Assembly (NCBI GenBank): GCA_018660835.1
Contig: JABJJN010000074.1
Location: 124,001-188,000 of the forward strand
From: Gemmatimonadota bacterium
Lineage (GTDB): Bacteria > Latescibacterota > UBA2968 > UBA8231
Reading direction: 5' to 3'
DNA: 64,000 nucleotides
Made by a program: the position numbers and the translations under genes. Below are positions 1-9,457 of the stretch, piece by piece. The notes under the pieces are model-generated. The model made no database searches. It was not told where the DNA came from and worked only from the letters and a program-made list of their open reading frames with translations. How positions within the stretch are numbered: the first letter of the stretch is position 1; each line of letters begins with the position of its first letter.

Positions 1-1
1 G

Positions 2-94
2 ATATGGTTCGCCCTCTACAGGGTTTACCACAAGCTCGAAGAGGTCACCGAGATTTGGAACGCCGTGGCCCCTCGAGCCGGGCGCGTGAAGTAG
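2..94 (+). CDS. C-terminal end of an unidentified protein (truncated by window edge)
   Basis: Frame 2 is open from the window start and ends at TAG (92-94), giving about 30 residues that read like a real protein tail (IWFALYRVYHKLEEVTEIWN...). It is followed 9 bases later by the ATG of the next gene on the same strand, which suggests an operon. I do not recognise the family. The rest lies outside the window, so function cannot be given. Confidence 0.5.
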   Translation: MWFALYRVYHKLEEVTEIWNAVAPRAGRVK

Positions 95-103
95 CCCATT
101 GTC

Positions 104-1207
104 ATGAAGCAGATCCGCCTGGGAATCGTCGGGTGCGGCGCCATCGCCCAGATTCAACATCTGCCAAATCTGCGAGCCCTGTCAGACGAATTTCGTCTTG
201 CCGCCGTCTGCGATGTCTCGGCTGTCCTGGCGCACCGGATGGCTGCGCAATACGCCGTCGAAGCGGCCTTCACAGACATCGACGAGATGCTTGCCGGGGC
301 GAATCTCGACGCCGTCTTATTGTGTCAGACCGATCCCAAGGTCGACGCGGCGCGCAAGGTTGTGGCTGCGGGCAAACATCTGTTCATCGAGAAACCGGTT
401 GCCTTCGTTCCGCAGGATGTCGACGAGTTGGTTGAGGCGGCGAGCCACGCCGGCGTTGTAGCCCAAGCGGGTTACATGAAGATCTTCGATCCAGCTTTTC
501 AACGGCTGGAAGCGGAGGTCGAACCATTGCGCGACTCGATTCGCTTTGTCCAGATCAATCACCTACACACAGACAACGCCCACCACCTGGCTGCTTATGA
601 CCTGGTGCGTCCCACGGATCTGCTCGGTCAGACACCAGAGCAGCAACCAGATGCGTCGAGTGATGCCGCAACGCCGTTACAGGCACGCGAAGCCGACGCA
701 ATGCGTGCCATTGGCGAAGTAAGCTCGGGAAGCAGGCGTGCCTTCTTCCATCTGGCAGGCAGCATGATCCACGACCTGTATGGATTGCGCCGACTCTTCG
801 GACCTGTACAAAAAGTGGTGAGTGCCGAAATCTGGAATGAGGGAGATGGTATCTCCACAATCTTTGATTGCGGTCATGGGATTCGTTGCGCAGCGACCTG
901 GGTCGAGTTGCGCGACATCCGCTATTTCCATGAGTCACTGGAAGTCTACGGCGACGATCGGGGCTTGATCCTCACCTACCCCACAGGCTTCGCACGCGAC
1001 ATGGCGACACTGACGATACGTGGTCCAGACGCCGCCGGCAGTGCAGCACAATGGCAGCCAGAGATCGAGGGCGAAATCGCCTTCGTCGCCGAGTTGCGTC
1101 ACTTCCACGCCTGCGTCACTTCAGGCGAGACCTGTCGCGCCAGTCTGGCCGATGCACGCCACGATGTTCAACTCGTCGTTGACGTGATCGGGGCAGCAGG
1201 TAGTTAG
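104..1207 (+). CDS. Gfo/Idh/MocA-family NAD(P)-dependent oxidoreductase
   Basis: The 367-residue protein opens with the Rossmann motif GIVGCGAIAQIQHLP (residues ~7-21). The typical family signature ending in EKPVA follows at ~95-99, with the catalytic-type Lys. The second half matches the alpha/beta substrate domain of the family, with about 70 extra residues around 170-215. Members oxidise or reduce sugars, inositols and related polyols; the substrate here is unknown. It follows the partial gene at 2-94 closely and converges with an amidohydrolase, so it probably belongs to the catabolic group in the first 5 kb. No clear ribosome binding site is visible. The ATG was chosen because the Rossmann motif begins five residues later. 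Confidence 0.85.
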   Translation: MKQIRLGIVGCGAIAQIQHLPNLRALSDEFRLAAVCDVSAVLAHRMAAQYAVEAAFTDIDEMLAGANLDAVLLCQTDPKVDAARKVVAAGKHLFIEKPVAFVPQDVDELVEAASHAGVVAQAGYMKIFDPAFQRLEAEVEPLRDSIRFVQINHLHTDNAHHLAAYDLVRPTDLLGQTPEQQPDASSDAATPLQAREADAMRAIGEVSSGSRRAFFHLAGSMIHDLYGLRRLFGPVQKVVSAEIWNEGDGISTIFDCGHGIRCAATWVELRDIRYFHESLEVYGDDRGLILTYPTGFARDMATLTIRGPDAAGSAAQWQPEIEGEIAFVAELRHFHACVTSGETCRASLADARHDVQLVVDVIGAAGS

Positions 1208-1219
1208 GTCTGCAAAGAC

Positions 1220-2056
1220 TCAGTCGCGGAAAAAGAACTCCCCCGCTGTCGTGCTTAGAATCTGCTGGCGATCATCTGAGCTCAGAAAGTCCAGACCCGT
1301 AGCAATCAGATCGACACTGGGGCGATACTCGTGCGGGGGCTGCACCTGGTATGGTGCGTCGCTTGCCCACATGAGTCGCTGCGGGCCAAAGGCATCCACG
1401 ATGCGCTTGATCAGGCCCCCCAGATCATCATACGGTGCCTTGCCTTCACCCAGGGCATAGAAGGCCGAGACTTTCACCATCACCTGCTCATGCTCAGCGA
1501 TCGCGCACAGGGCAGCCGTGTCAGCTGCATCAATCGATCCACCGCCTCCTACAAGGCACATGTGATCGATGATGACGGGTGTGTCCGGGAACTGCTCGCA
1601 ACGTCGGCGTAGCGCTGGCAAACCAGCCGGTCCTATGAGGGGGCAGATTGCGAGGCGATCGGTGGCGGCAGCAGCAAACATCCGCTCAAAACCCTCGCCA
1701 TCACACCAGGTTTCGATAGGCTGATCGCGGGCGGCTACACGAAAACCGCACACACCTTTTGCCGCCAGAGACTTCATCTGCTGTGCAGCCGCCTGATTTG
1801 TCGGATCCACAACACCGATGCCAGCGAAAACACCCGGATGATCTCCCATGACCTTGAGCATATAGCTGTTGTCATCGCCATAGAAGCTCATCTGCACCAG
1901 CACGACTCGATCCACGCCGCAGGCATTGGCGTGACCGAGGATGTCCTCGGCGTGGAAGGTGGTTGGTTTTGCTGCCGCTGGTTCGTGACCACTGGCGAAG
2001 GGAAACTGACCGTAATCATCGGTCCATACATGTACGTGTGCGTCGACATACCCCAT
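1220..2056 (-). CDS. Amidohydrolase family (amidohydrolase 2) metal-dependent hydrolase
   Basis: A 278-residue TIM-barrel protein starting MGYVDAHVHVW, which supplies the HxH metal-binding pair of the amidohydrolase superfamily in the first strand. Later elements fit the amidohydrolase-2 group (lactonases, decarboxylases and related enzymes): VIIDHM near residue 165 and LMWASDAPY near residue 230. An AGAGGA sequence sits about 9 bases upstream of the ATG. The gene lies 14 bases downstream of a sulfatase on the same strand, so the two are probably co-transcribed. A lactonase role next to Gfo/Idh dehydrogenases is plausible but inferred. There is no signal peptide, so it is cytoplasmic. Confidence 0.8.
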   Translation of the reverse strand: MGYVDAHVHVWTDDYGQFPFASGHEPAAAKPTTFHAEDILGHANACGVDRVVLVQMSFYGDDNSYMLKVMGDHPGVFAGIGVVDPTNQAAAQQMKSLAAKGVCGFRVAARDQPIETWCDGEGFERMFAAAATDRLAICPLIGPAGLPALRRRCEQFPDTPVIIDHMCLVGGGGSIDAADTAALCAIAEHEQVMVKVSAFYALGEGKAPYDDLGGLIKRIVDAFGPQRLMWASDAPYQVQPPHEYRPSVDLIATGLDFLSSDDRQQILSTTAGEFFFRD

Positions 2057-2070
2057 TGTTATCTATCCTC

Positions 2071-3534
2071 TCAGCGAGTTGCAAAGGCACCGTCTTGGTC
2101 AGCACCATAGGGGCCGACGACAGGGCGAAGTTGCCCACCACCACTGACTGGATACTGCCGGCCATCGACGGTGGAATCCTTCACGCGCGCAGCAAACCAA
2201 TCCTGCAGAAGTGTGTGGAGCTCGTCACGACGGCGACCATAGCCAATGTCATCGACGAGATTGGTCCGTTCGTCCGGATCTTCCTTGAGGTGGTAGAGTT
2301 CACCCGGTTGATCCGTTCCACGATCAACGTATTTCCAACAGCCCGTGCGCACCATCCGCGACGCACCATACTCACTGTATTCAGGTCGACCTGGTTCACC
2401 ACCATCGACGACGACCGCCTCGTGTCCACTGGGGTCGTCAGGTCGTGATCCATCGATGGTGTCTGCAAAGGACCTGCCGGGACGATCGATCCCGTCGTCA
2501 GGCGGTGAAAGTTCAAGATAGTCGAGTAGTGTGGGAAACAGATCGAAGGCGTTGTGTAGTCCATCAACGCATTGCCCCGGTGCGATCCTGCCCGGTTGAC
2601 TGACAAGGAAGGGAACGGTCACCGAGTTCTCAAACATATTCAGTGGGAACGTGCCATTGCCCTTGCCCCAGAAACCATGATGACCACAACTGAAACCGTT
2701 GTCGCTGACGAAGACGACGAGTGTGTCCTGGCGCAGACCGCGTTCGTCGAGTTTGTCGAGTAGGCGACCTACATCTGCATCCATCGCCGTCACAGCCGCG
2801 AAGTATCCTTGTAGATGTTCGCGATTGCCGAGGGAACCCTCCGTGAGGCCATGGCCCACGGACCATGGATGAATCGGTTCCTGTGGGCAGCTTTCAAAGG
2901 GGCAATCGTCGTAGGAGTCGACGATGGATTTGGGGTGTCCTGTCCATGGACTGTGGGGCGCTGTGTAGTGCACGCCCAGGTAGAAAGGAGGTGGCTCGTG
3001 GTTGGTGGGCGCCGATGTGAGGGCGTCGGCGTAGCGATCGAGACAGGCAAGCGCGTCATCTGTGATCAGATTCGTCACATACCCTTGTTCGGCGATCAGT
3101 TCGCCAGCGCGAATCATCTCGGGGTTGTTGTACTCTCCACCACCGCGGGGATGTACGTACCAGTGGCTGAACCCATGCTGCTGTAATTGGCTGTGTCCCA
3201 GATGCCACTTACCTGACAAGGCGCAGTCCCAGCCATTGGCAGCCAGCACGTCAGTGTAGGCCACCTCTGACGCCAGATAGGCGGCTGCATCAGCACCCAC
3301 ATTCCCTTGGCGAATCCAGTCGTGAACACCATGCTGCGACGGCATCCTGCCCGTGAGCAAACTCGCCCGTGACGGAGAACAGACCGGGGATGAGCAGAAG
3401 AAATGACTGAAACGGGCACCACTGGCAGCGAGTCGATCCAGATGCGGTGTGCGAATCTCCGCATTGCCAGCACAGCCCATCGCCCACGGACCCTGATCGT
3501 CCGTGAGGATGAATAGAACATTTGTTCGAGGCAT
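2071..3534 (-). CDS. Sulfatase (arylsulfatase family, formylglycine type)
   Basis: 487 residues with an N-terminal alkaline-phosphatase-like fold: NVLFILTDDQG at 5-15 supplies the two metal-binding Asp residues. The sulfatase signature C52-S-P-S-R56 follows, where Cys52 would be converted to formylglycine. HLGHSQ and the GHHGFWGKG segment are typical downstream landmarks. The protein begins directly at the fold with no signal peptide, unusual for sulfatases of polysaccharide degraders and pointing to cytosolic hydrolysis of a small sulfate ester. No sulfatase-maturing enzyme is encoded in the window. It is upstream of the amidohydrolase and downstream of a Gfo/Idh gene on the same strand. Confidence 0.9.
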   Translation of the reverse strand: MPRTNVLFILTDDQGPWAMGCAGNAEIRTPHLDRLAASGARFSHFFCSSPVCSPSRASLLTGRMPSQHGVHDWIRQGNVGADAAAYLASEVAYTDVLAANGWDCALSGKWHLGHSQLQQHGFSHWYVHPRGGGEYNNPEMIRAGELIAEQGYVTNLITDDALACLDRYADALTSAPTNHEPPPFYLGVHYTAPHSPWTGHPKSIVDSYDDCPFESCPQEPIHPWSVGHGLTEGSLGNREHLQGYFAAVTAMDADVGRLLDKLDERGLRQDTLVVFVSDNGFSCGHHGFWGKGNGTFPLNMFENSVTVPFLVSQPGRIAPGQCVDGLHNAFDLFPTLLDYLELSPPDDGIDRPGRSFADTIDGSRPDDPSGHEAVVVDGGEPGRPEYSEYGASRMVRTGCWKYVDRGTDQPGELYHLKEDPDERTNLVDDIGYGRRRDELHTLLQDWFAARVKDSTVDGRQYPVSGGGQLRPVVGPYGADQDGAFATR

Positions 3535-3594
3535 TACATGCAGACCTGCCGCAGCATGCAGTCCAGACGCAACGCGCAGTCCTGAGGCACAGGT

Positions 3595-4593
3595 TCACGC
3601 ATTCTTTTGTTCTACGTCGACCTGGCTGCCACTGGCCGACGATGCCCTCGCCGCGTCGCAGACCGCTTGTACTCGATACCCCATGGCACCATCGCAGATG
3701 GGTTGACGGTCCTGAGCGACGGCCTCGACGAGATCTTCGATCATGGGTTGATCGAAGTACGGAGCCTGCAATGGCGTCACGGCGACTCGCTCGACACCCT
3801 CAACCGTCTCCAACTCGAGATGATCGGCACCGTATTCCAAGCTCTGGATAATGACCCTGCCGTCGGCGCCATCAATCTGGGCAAAGTCCCGTCGCGGTTT
3901 AGATGTCATGATCGTCGAATGAATACCGATCCGTCCATCGGCAAAGCGGATCAGGAGGGCGTCTGTGTCGTCTACCTCCCAGTCGTGGTGGACCGTGTCG
4001 ATCATCGCACTCACCGCGACAGGTTCTGCATCTGCGAGATTCAGCAGGACTTCCAGTCGATGCACGGCCATTTCCATCAGCGCACCGCCTATACCAGGTT
4101 CCTTTTGCCACGCACCCGATCGAAGGTCTCCCCAGCCACTATAGTGCGTACGGGCGCAGACAGGTGTACCGATCGCACCTGCGGCGATCAATCGCTTCGC
4201 CTCTACGACCTGCGGGAACATGCGACGGCGATAGGCGACAGCCAATTTCACGCCTGCCTGATCACAGGCGTCGATCATCTGTGCGCACTCGCCTCGATCG
4301 CGCGCCATGGGCTTCTCGCACAACACGTGTTTGCCCGCTTTGGCAGCAGCTACCGTATAGTCGCGATGTGTATCCGTTGGCGTCGAGACAATCACAGCTT
4401 CTACATCGGGATCGTCGATCAACGCCTGCGTGTCGCTGTAGGCTCGGCAGCCACCGAAGTCCGCAGCGAAACTCTGCGCCGCGGCCAGATCACGACGACT
4501 AACAGCGACAAGCTCTGTCTTCTCTGAGTTGAGCAGACTGGGCGCGAAGGAACTGCGCGCAATTGATCCACAGCCAATGATGCCAAATTTCAT
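3595..4593 (-). CDS. Gfo/Idh/MocA-family oxidoreductase
   Basis: About 332 residues starting MKFGIIGCGSIARSSFAPS, a standard Rossmann NAD(P)-binding motif. The catalytic-type CEKPMARD segment lies near residue 95 and GGALMEMAVHRLE near 175. I chose the internal ATG at 4593 over the one 27 bases upstream for two reasons: GAGG lies 7 bases ahead of it, and it places the Rossmann fold at the N-terminus as usual. It appears to head a minus-strand unit with the sulfatase and amidohydrolase (61-base gap to the sulfatase). The family acts on sugars and cyclitols; specificity is not visible. Confidence 0.88.
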   Translation of the reverse strand: MKFGIIGCGSIARSSFAPSLLNSEKTELVAVSRRDLAAAQSFAADFGGCRAYSDTQALIDDPDVEAVIVSTPTDTHRDYTVAAAKAGKHVLCEKPMARDRGECAQMIDACDQAGVKLAVAYRRRMFPQVVEAKRLIAAGAIGTPVCARTHYSGWGDLRSGAWQKEPGIGGALMEMAVHRLEVLLNLADAEPVAVSAMIDTVHHDWEVDDTDALLIRFADGRIGIHSTIMTSKPRRDFAQIDGADGRVIIQSLEYGADHLELETVEGVERVAVTPLQAPYFDQPMIEDLVEAVAQDRQPICDGAMGYRVQAVCDAARASSASGSQVDVEQKNA

Positions 4594-4690
4594 TGCAATG
4601 CCTCGTTTCCTGGAATCCATTCACTGCGTGACCTAGGTTGCTCGGATGCACCCACCGACTCATCCTCCCCTTACATACAAGGAGTCTTCT

Positions 4691-5362
4691 GTGCCAAAGT
4701 CCATTCTGATGCTGCGTCATTCTGCTGGATATGAACACAGTTATCTACCCGATGCAGAGGTCGCCCTCAAGGCGATCGGGGAAGTTGAAGGTTGGAAGGT
4801 TACGACGACTCACCAGTTGCAGAAAGTGACAGCCCAGACGCTGGCTGAAACAGATCTTCTCATCTTCGCCACGACGGGGAATCTTGCCTTCGAACCGGAC
4901 CAGAAGAAAGCCATCATCTCATACGTCGAGGCTGGCGGTTCATTCTTCGGCATTCACAATGCCACCGACACTGGGTATGACTGGCCGGAGTACGGGCAGA
5001 TGATTGGCGGCTACTTCGATGGACATCCATGGCATCAGCAGGTCGGTGTGATCGTTGAAGACCAGCAGCACCCGGCGACGCGCATGTTAGGGGAGCGATT
5101 TGACGTAGTGGATGAGATCTACACGTTCAAAGAATGGGATCGGCAACGAACCCATGTACTGATGCGCATCGACAATGAGACGGTGGATACGAGTAAAGCG
5201 AGTCGCGACGACGCCGACTACGCCATGGGCTGGTGCCATGATTTTGGCCAGGGGCGGGTGATCTATTCCGCTCTGGGGCATCCCGACGAACTTTGGTCAC
5301 AGTCCTGGTTTCGCCAGCACATTCGCGGCTGCATGAGCTGGTCCCTGCGGCTGGAGGACTGA
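4691..5362 (+). CDS. ThuA-like domain protein (glutamine-amidotransferase-like fold)
   Basis: About 223 residues. I place the start at GTG 4691 because a strong AAGGAG (4679-4684) sits 6 bases upstream; a longer reading from ATG 4646 adds a low-complexity leader. The sequence matches the ThuA family: GNLAFEPDQKKAIISYVEAGG, then FFGIHNATDT, DWPEYGQMIGGYFDGHPW, and a C-terminal GRVIYSALGHPDELW. ThuA-like proteins occur with sugar dehydrogenases and are linked to trehalose or other sugar utilisation, though their reaction is poorly defined. It is divergent from the Gfo/Idh gene, leaving about 97 bases for shared regulation. Confidence 0.85.
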   Translation: MPKSILMLRHSAGYEHSYLPDAEVALKAIGEVEGWKVTTTHQLQKVTAQTLAETDLLIFATTGNLAFEPDQKKAIISYVEAGGSFFGIHNATDTGYDWPEYGQMIGGYFDGHPWHQQVGVIVEDQQHPATRMLGERFDVVDEIYTFKEWDRQRTHVLMRIDNETVDTSKASRDDADYAMGWCHDFGQGRVIYSALGHPDELWSQSWFRQHIRGCMSWSLRLED

Positions 5363-5390
5363 CCCCGATGCTTAGGGCGGCAGCGCCGCA

Positions 5391-8300
5391 TCAGTTCAGT
5401 GCTTCTGCCAGGGCCTGTGCCATTTGATCCATGACATAGGGCTTGCGCACAACGCCGCGGAAGCCGTGCTCCGCGAAACGAGCCATGACCGGATCATTCG
5501 AATACCCACTCGAGACCACTGCCCGCACATCCGGGTCTAATTCCTGCAAAGCGCTGAGTGTCTGTGCACCCCCCATCCCGCCAGGTACCGTGAGATCCAG
5601 GACGACGACGTCGAAGGGGTCGCTTTTGATCGCCTCTTGAAATAACTGGACCGCCTCGTCGCCAGACTGGGCAAAGGCCGTTCGGTAGCCAAGATGACCG
5701 AGCATCCGCTCCAGCAGAATGCAGATCTCTTCCTCATCATCCATCACCAGAACGCGCCCTTGGCCGACGGCCGCGACCTTGGCAACGGCTTGCCGAGGCT
5801 CGGGGACAGCCTGCAACATGATGGGCAATTGCAGTGTGAAGGTTGTGCCTTCCCCGAGGACGGAGTCGACGGATAGGTGGCCACCGTGTTGGTCGATGAT
5901 GGCGTAGGCCGTGGCCAAGCCGAGGCCACTGCCCTTTTCCTTCGTCGTGAAGTAGGGCTCGAAAATTCGCTGCACAACTTCCGCTGGCATACCTCTGCCG
6001 ACGTCGCGAATATCGATACGGACATAACCATCATCACCCGTTGGCGATGAATTGGCCGCGGTGATCCACAGTTTGCCGCCCTCCTCCATCGCCTGATCGG
6101 CGTTGATGACCAAATTCTGCACGACCTGAGCCAACTGACCCGGATCGCCATGGACGCCATGCAGATCGGCTGGCAGGTCAAAGTCCACACTGACATTGGA
6201 GCCGCGCAGGACAAAGGTGGCTGCTTCTTCCAGCAACTCACCCATGTCGACGTATTGCCGCACCGGTTCTCCGCCACGGGAGAATGTCAGCAATTGCTGC
6301 GTAAGCCTCGCCGCCTGCATCGCCGCTTTCTCTGCCTGTTTGACCAGATGGCGGAGAGATTCTGAGCCACTCGCTTCAAGTCCCGCCAAGGACAGATGCC
6401 CGGTGATCGCCGTCAGAATGTTATTGAAGTCGTGGGCGATTCCACCGGCCAAGACACCGAGAGATTCGAGTTTCTCGGCGTGCGCAAGATCCTGTTCCGT
6501 CTTGCGCTGATCTGTCACATCCTGGAAAACCAGAACGGCACCAATGATCACCCCTTCCTGATCTCGCATCGGTGCACTGCTGTCAGCCAGAAGTCGTTCG
6601 GATCCGTCCCGAGACAGTAGCAGGACATCTTCTCCTGGCGCGACGAGGTGTCCATCTTTTACAACCCGCTGCACCGGACTTGAACATGGCTGTCTCGTCG
6701 TCGCATCGACGATGCGGAAAATCGTCTCTAGTGGCTCCCCCTGCGCTTCTTCTTGTGACCAACCTGTGAGAGCTTCCGCCGCCTCGTTGAGTAGCTCGAC
6801 GCAACCGTCGGCGTCCGTGGAGATGACCCCGTCGCCGATACTACGCAGGGTCACCATCAGGTGTTCACGCTGTGCCGCCAGTCGAGCAAGATCGTCGGTT
6901 CGGCGAAAGGCATCTGATAGAGCCGTCGCCAGTTCGGAGACCAAAGCGATGTCGTCATCGGAAAATGCGTGCGGTCGCAGACTGTTGACGGCGACAGTGC
7001 CGTGAGAAAACGGCACGTCGAGGACGGCCCGAATCCTCATGCCGTAGTTAGTCTGGATGATCTCGCATTCATCGTAGGGATCCTCCTGTTCCAGATCCGC
7101 TCGATAGACAGGTTCACCCCCAGTCCAGAACTGTAGTAGAACCTGGTCGGCACGCACTCGCGGCATCCGAACCCGGTTCGTGAGCGTCTGTGCATACACA
7201 CGGAAGTGGTCGCGCGTTCGAACATCGATCAGATTCATACCGAAGTGATCGAAGGCGACACCCAGGCTGCGCAGACTCGTTCGTGCCAGATCGATGAGTG
7301 TCTCGATTTCGCGGCCCGTCTGCATGCGCCACACTTCCTCGCGCAATCGTTCCATCACCTGCCGCCGGCGCTCGCGCCGCTTGCGATCGCCAATGTCGCG
7401 CGCTACGACGCAAGATGTTTCACGATTGCCATATTCGATCAACGTAAGACTCACATCGACATCGATGAGATGGCCATCACGATGTCGGAAGCGGCGTTCG
7501 CCAACCATCGTGCTCCTTTCCTTCAGGAGTCTGGCTTCATTCGCGTCGATACTGGCCTTGTCGTGGGCTACGACGTCGTAGACCGACTCCCCCTCGATCT
7601 GTCCCTCGTCGTAACCGAGCAATTCGCGGGAAGCGCGATTTGATTCGACGATGCAATGTGTCTCCAGATCGATGAGCAGGACCGCTTCAGCAATCTGACT
7701 CACCATGGCACGATAGCGCCCTTCGCTTTGCCGCAGTGCCTCGATCGCGCTGAGACGGTCGAAGGCTTCCGACAGTGCTTGCGCCATCTCCGTCAGAATA
7801 TCTAGGTCTGTCTCACTGAAAGCATTAGGTCGAGGACTGTTGACGGCCAGTGTGCCGTGGGCGAAGGGAACATCGATGACACTGCGGACCGAACGCTGAA
7901 ATAGTCCTTCGATCTGCGGCGCCTCTCCATGTTCGTCCTCTGCCATCAGGTCTCGACGATAGGCGATCTCACCTTGGCGCCAGATATGCAGGATGATCTT
8001 GGATCCCTCGCCGTGGCCGGTAGGACGCCAGGTGCCCTCTGCAGTCATGCTGTGGAACTGCACCACAGGTGGATCCACGCTGTCGTCCACGAGATTGACG
8101 CCGCAGTCATCCATCGGAATACCCAGACTGCGTAGACCATCCTGCACAGCGACCATAACCTGCTGCGTATCGTGGGCATCGCGCATTCGCAGGATCTCAT
8201 CTCGCAAACGATGCAGGAGCAGTTGCCGCCGCTCCTGGAGTACTTCCTCCGTCACATCCTCCCGCAGAATCACGGCACCAACGAGGTTGCCATCACCATC

Positions 8301-8606
8301 GCTCACGACCTGGCCACGTATGTCACCCCATATCAGATGGCCATCTTCAACACGTCCCTCCCAACGCAGGTGCTGTGCACCCTTCCCCTCCAGCAGATCG
8401 TTGATAAAAACCACGAGCTGACGTTGCTCCTCGAAAACTCCGGAGAAATCCGTGATCTGGTGACCGATGCGGTCTTGTTTGCGCAGATCATGCCCCATCC
8501 CTCTCGCCCACTCGAGAAATGCGTCGTTGACGTCGACGATCCTGCCCTGCATATCGATGAGCGTCGCCGGCATGGGGATGGAGGAGAAGACGCTTTGGTA
8601 GTCCAT
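5391..8606 (-). CDS. Hybrid sensor histidine kinase (PAS-GAF-PAS-GAF-PAS-HisKA-HATPase-REC)
   Basis: 1071 residues without membrane segments, so a soluble sensor. Order: PAS (1-125), GAF (~140-290), PAS (~300-415), GAF (~435-580), PAS (~590-705), then HisKA with phospho-His in GIAHDFNN (H725). The ATPase domain has NADQA, RDVGRG and GSGLGLATAY, and a C-terminal receiver carries Asp1004 (VVLDLTVPGG) and Lys1055. The two GAF blocks share VIDVPF.HGT.AVNS.RP.AFS, showing an internal PAS-GAF duplication. There is no output domain, so phosphotransfer to another protein is expected. Its ATG lies one base after the TGA of the epimerase gene, implying translational coupling. Confidence 0.93.
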   Translation of the reverse strand: MDYQSVFSSIPMPATLIDMQGRIVDVNDAFLEWARGMGHDLRKQDRIGHQITDFSGVFEEQRQLVVFINDLLEGKGAQHLRWEGRVEDGHLIWGDIRGQVVSDGDGNLVGAVILREDVTEEVLQERRQLLLHRLRDEILRMRDAHDTQQVMVAVQDGLRSLGIPMDDCGVNLVDDSVDPPVVQFHSMTAEGTWRPTGHGEGSKIILHIWRQGEIAYRRDLMAEDEHGEAPQIEGLFQRSVRSVIDVPFAHGTLAVNSPRPNAFSETDLDILTEMAQALSEAFDRLSAIEALRQSEGRYRAMVSQIAEAVLLIDLETHCIVESNRASRELLGYDEGQIEGESVYDVVAHDKASIDANEARLLKERSTMVGERRFRHRDGHLIDVDVSLTLIEYGNRETSCVVARDIGDRKRRERRRQVMERLREEVWRMQTGREIETLIDLARTSLRSLGVAFDHFGMNLIDVRTRDHFRVYAQTLTNRVRMPRVRADQVLLQFWTGGEPVYRADLEQEDPYDECEIIQTNYGMRIRAVLDVPFSHGTVAVNSLRPHAFSDDDIALVSELATALSDAFRRTDDLARLAAQREHLMVTLRSIGDGVISTDADGCVELLNEAAEALTGWSQEEAQGEPLETIFRIVDATTRQPCSSPVQRVVKDGHLVAPGEDVLLLSRDGSERLLADSSAPMRDQEGVIIGAVLVFQDVTDQRKTEQDLAHAEKLESLGVLAGGIAHDFNNILTAITGHLSLAGLEASGSESLRHLVKQAEKAAMQAARLTQQLLTFSRGGEPVRQYVDMGELLEEAATFVLRGSNVSVDFDLPADLHGVHGDPGQLAQVVQNLVINADQAMEEGGKLWITAANSSPTGDDGYVRIDIRDVGRGMPAEVVQRIFEPYFTTKEKGSGLGLATAYAIIDQHGGHLSVDSVLGEGTTFTLQLPIMLQAVPEPRQAVAKVAAVGQGRVLVMDDEEEICILLERMLGHLGYRTAFAQSGDEAVQLFQEAIKSDPFDVVVLDLTVPGGMGGAQTLSALQELDPDVRAVVSSGYSNDPVMARFAEHGFRGVVRKPYVMDQMAQALAEALN

Positions 8607-8607
8607 G

Positions 8608-9447
8608 TCAGTTCTCCGGGAATTGTCGGGTCACAGACCAATCAAACACCGGGTCGTAGCCGAATGCGGCTTGAGCACGCGCACAGGACATGGGCGAGAT
8701 GCGGCCGGCGACAGCGGTGTGCACCTGCACCTTGGGAAAAAACCGGGCAATTAACTCCTGAGTTGGATGATCGACCACGACGTTGGGAGCCGTGATGTTG
8801 TAGAGACCAGCAGGAGCATCCGACTCAAGAGCCAGACGAAACGCCGTGGCCGCATCGCGTGCATCTGTGCGCGTCCAAAGAAGCCCTGTGTCGGCGGCCG
8901 GATCATCCTGCAATCGTTGAATCTGCTCGGGCATTTCCTCCGGTGTGCGTACACCCATGATGCGGAAACAGAGGATCGGCAAGCCATAGCGATCGGTGAT
9001 ATAGGCCGCCGCCGCCTCACCGGCCGTTTTGGACAAAGCGTAACTGTTGAGAGGCCGCAGAGGATGATCTTCGTCAACGAGAAGATACTCCGGGGGATGG
9101 CCGAAGAAGCCATAGACCTGGGCGCTGGAAGCGGACACGACACGCCGCACGCCCAACTCGGCGCAGGCTTGCAGGATATGAAAGGTGCCACGGACATTGT
9201 CGCCGTAGGTTTGCGGATCCGGCACAACACCCGCATTGGCCCAGGCCCCAAGGTGGGCGACGGCCTCTACACCTGCCAGACTGGCATAAACCTGGCCCGC
9301 ATCTGTGAGATCGACGAACAGGTGTTGGGCGCCAGGCACATCTGTCTGCCTCACGTCAGCGCCGATCACGTCATGCCCGGCGGCAACCAGATCACGCACC
9401 ACATAGCGCCCGATCCGTCCCGCGCTTCCCGTGACGAGAATTCTCAT
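8608..9447 (-). CDS. NAD-dependent epimerase/dehydratase (extended SDR)
   Basis: About 279 residues beginning MRILVTGSAGRIGRYV, the TGxxGxxG cofactor motif of extended short-chain dehydrogenases. The catalytic region is SSAQVYGF with a Tyr-x-x-x-Lys in SYALSKTAGE near residue 155. Substrate is probably a nucleotide sugar or free sugar acid, not determinable. ATG 9447 is preferred because GAGG lies 7 bases upstream. The stop codon is one base before the start of the hybrid kinase gene, and the ferritin gene begins just upstream, so the three may form a transcript. Confidence 0.87.
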   Translation of the reverse strand: MRILVTGSAGRIGRYVVRDLVAAGHDVIGADVRQTDVPGAQHLFVDLTDAGQVYASLAGVEAVAHLGAWANAGVVPDPQTYGDNVRGTFHILQACAELGVRRVVSASSAQVYGFFGHPPEYLLVDEDHPLRPLNSYALSKTAGEAAAAYITDRYGLPILCFRIMGVRTPEEMPEQIQRLQDDPAADTGLLWTRTDARDAATAFRLALESDAPAGLYNITAPNVVVDHPTQELIARFFPKVQVHTAVAGRISPMSCARAQAAFGYDPVFDWSVTRQFPEN

Positions 9448-9457
9448 CACTCGACCT

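Noticed and set aside
3607-4527. 306-codon plus-strand open frame
   Set aside because: It is antisense to a convincing Gfo/Idh gene and has a low-complexity composition; the minus strand fully explains the region.
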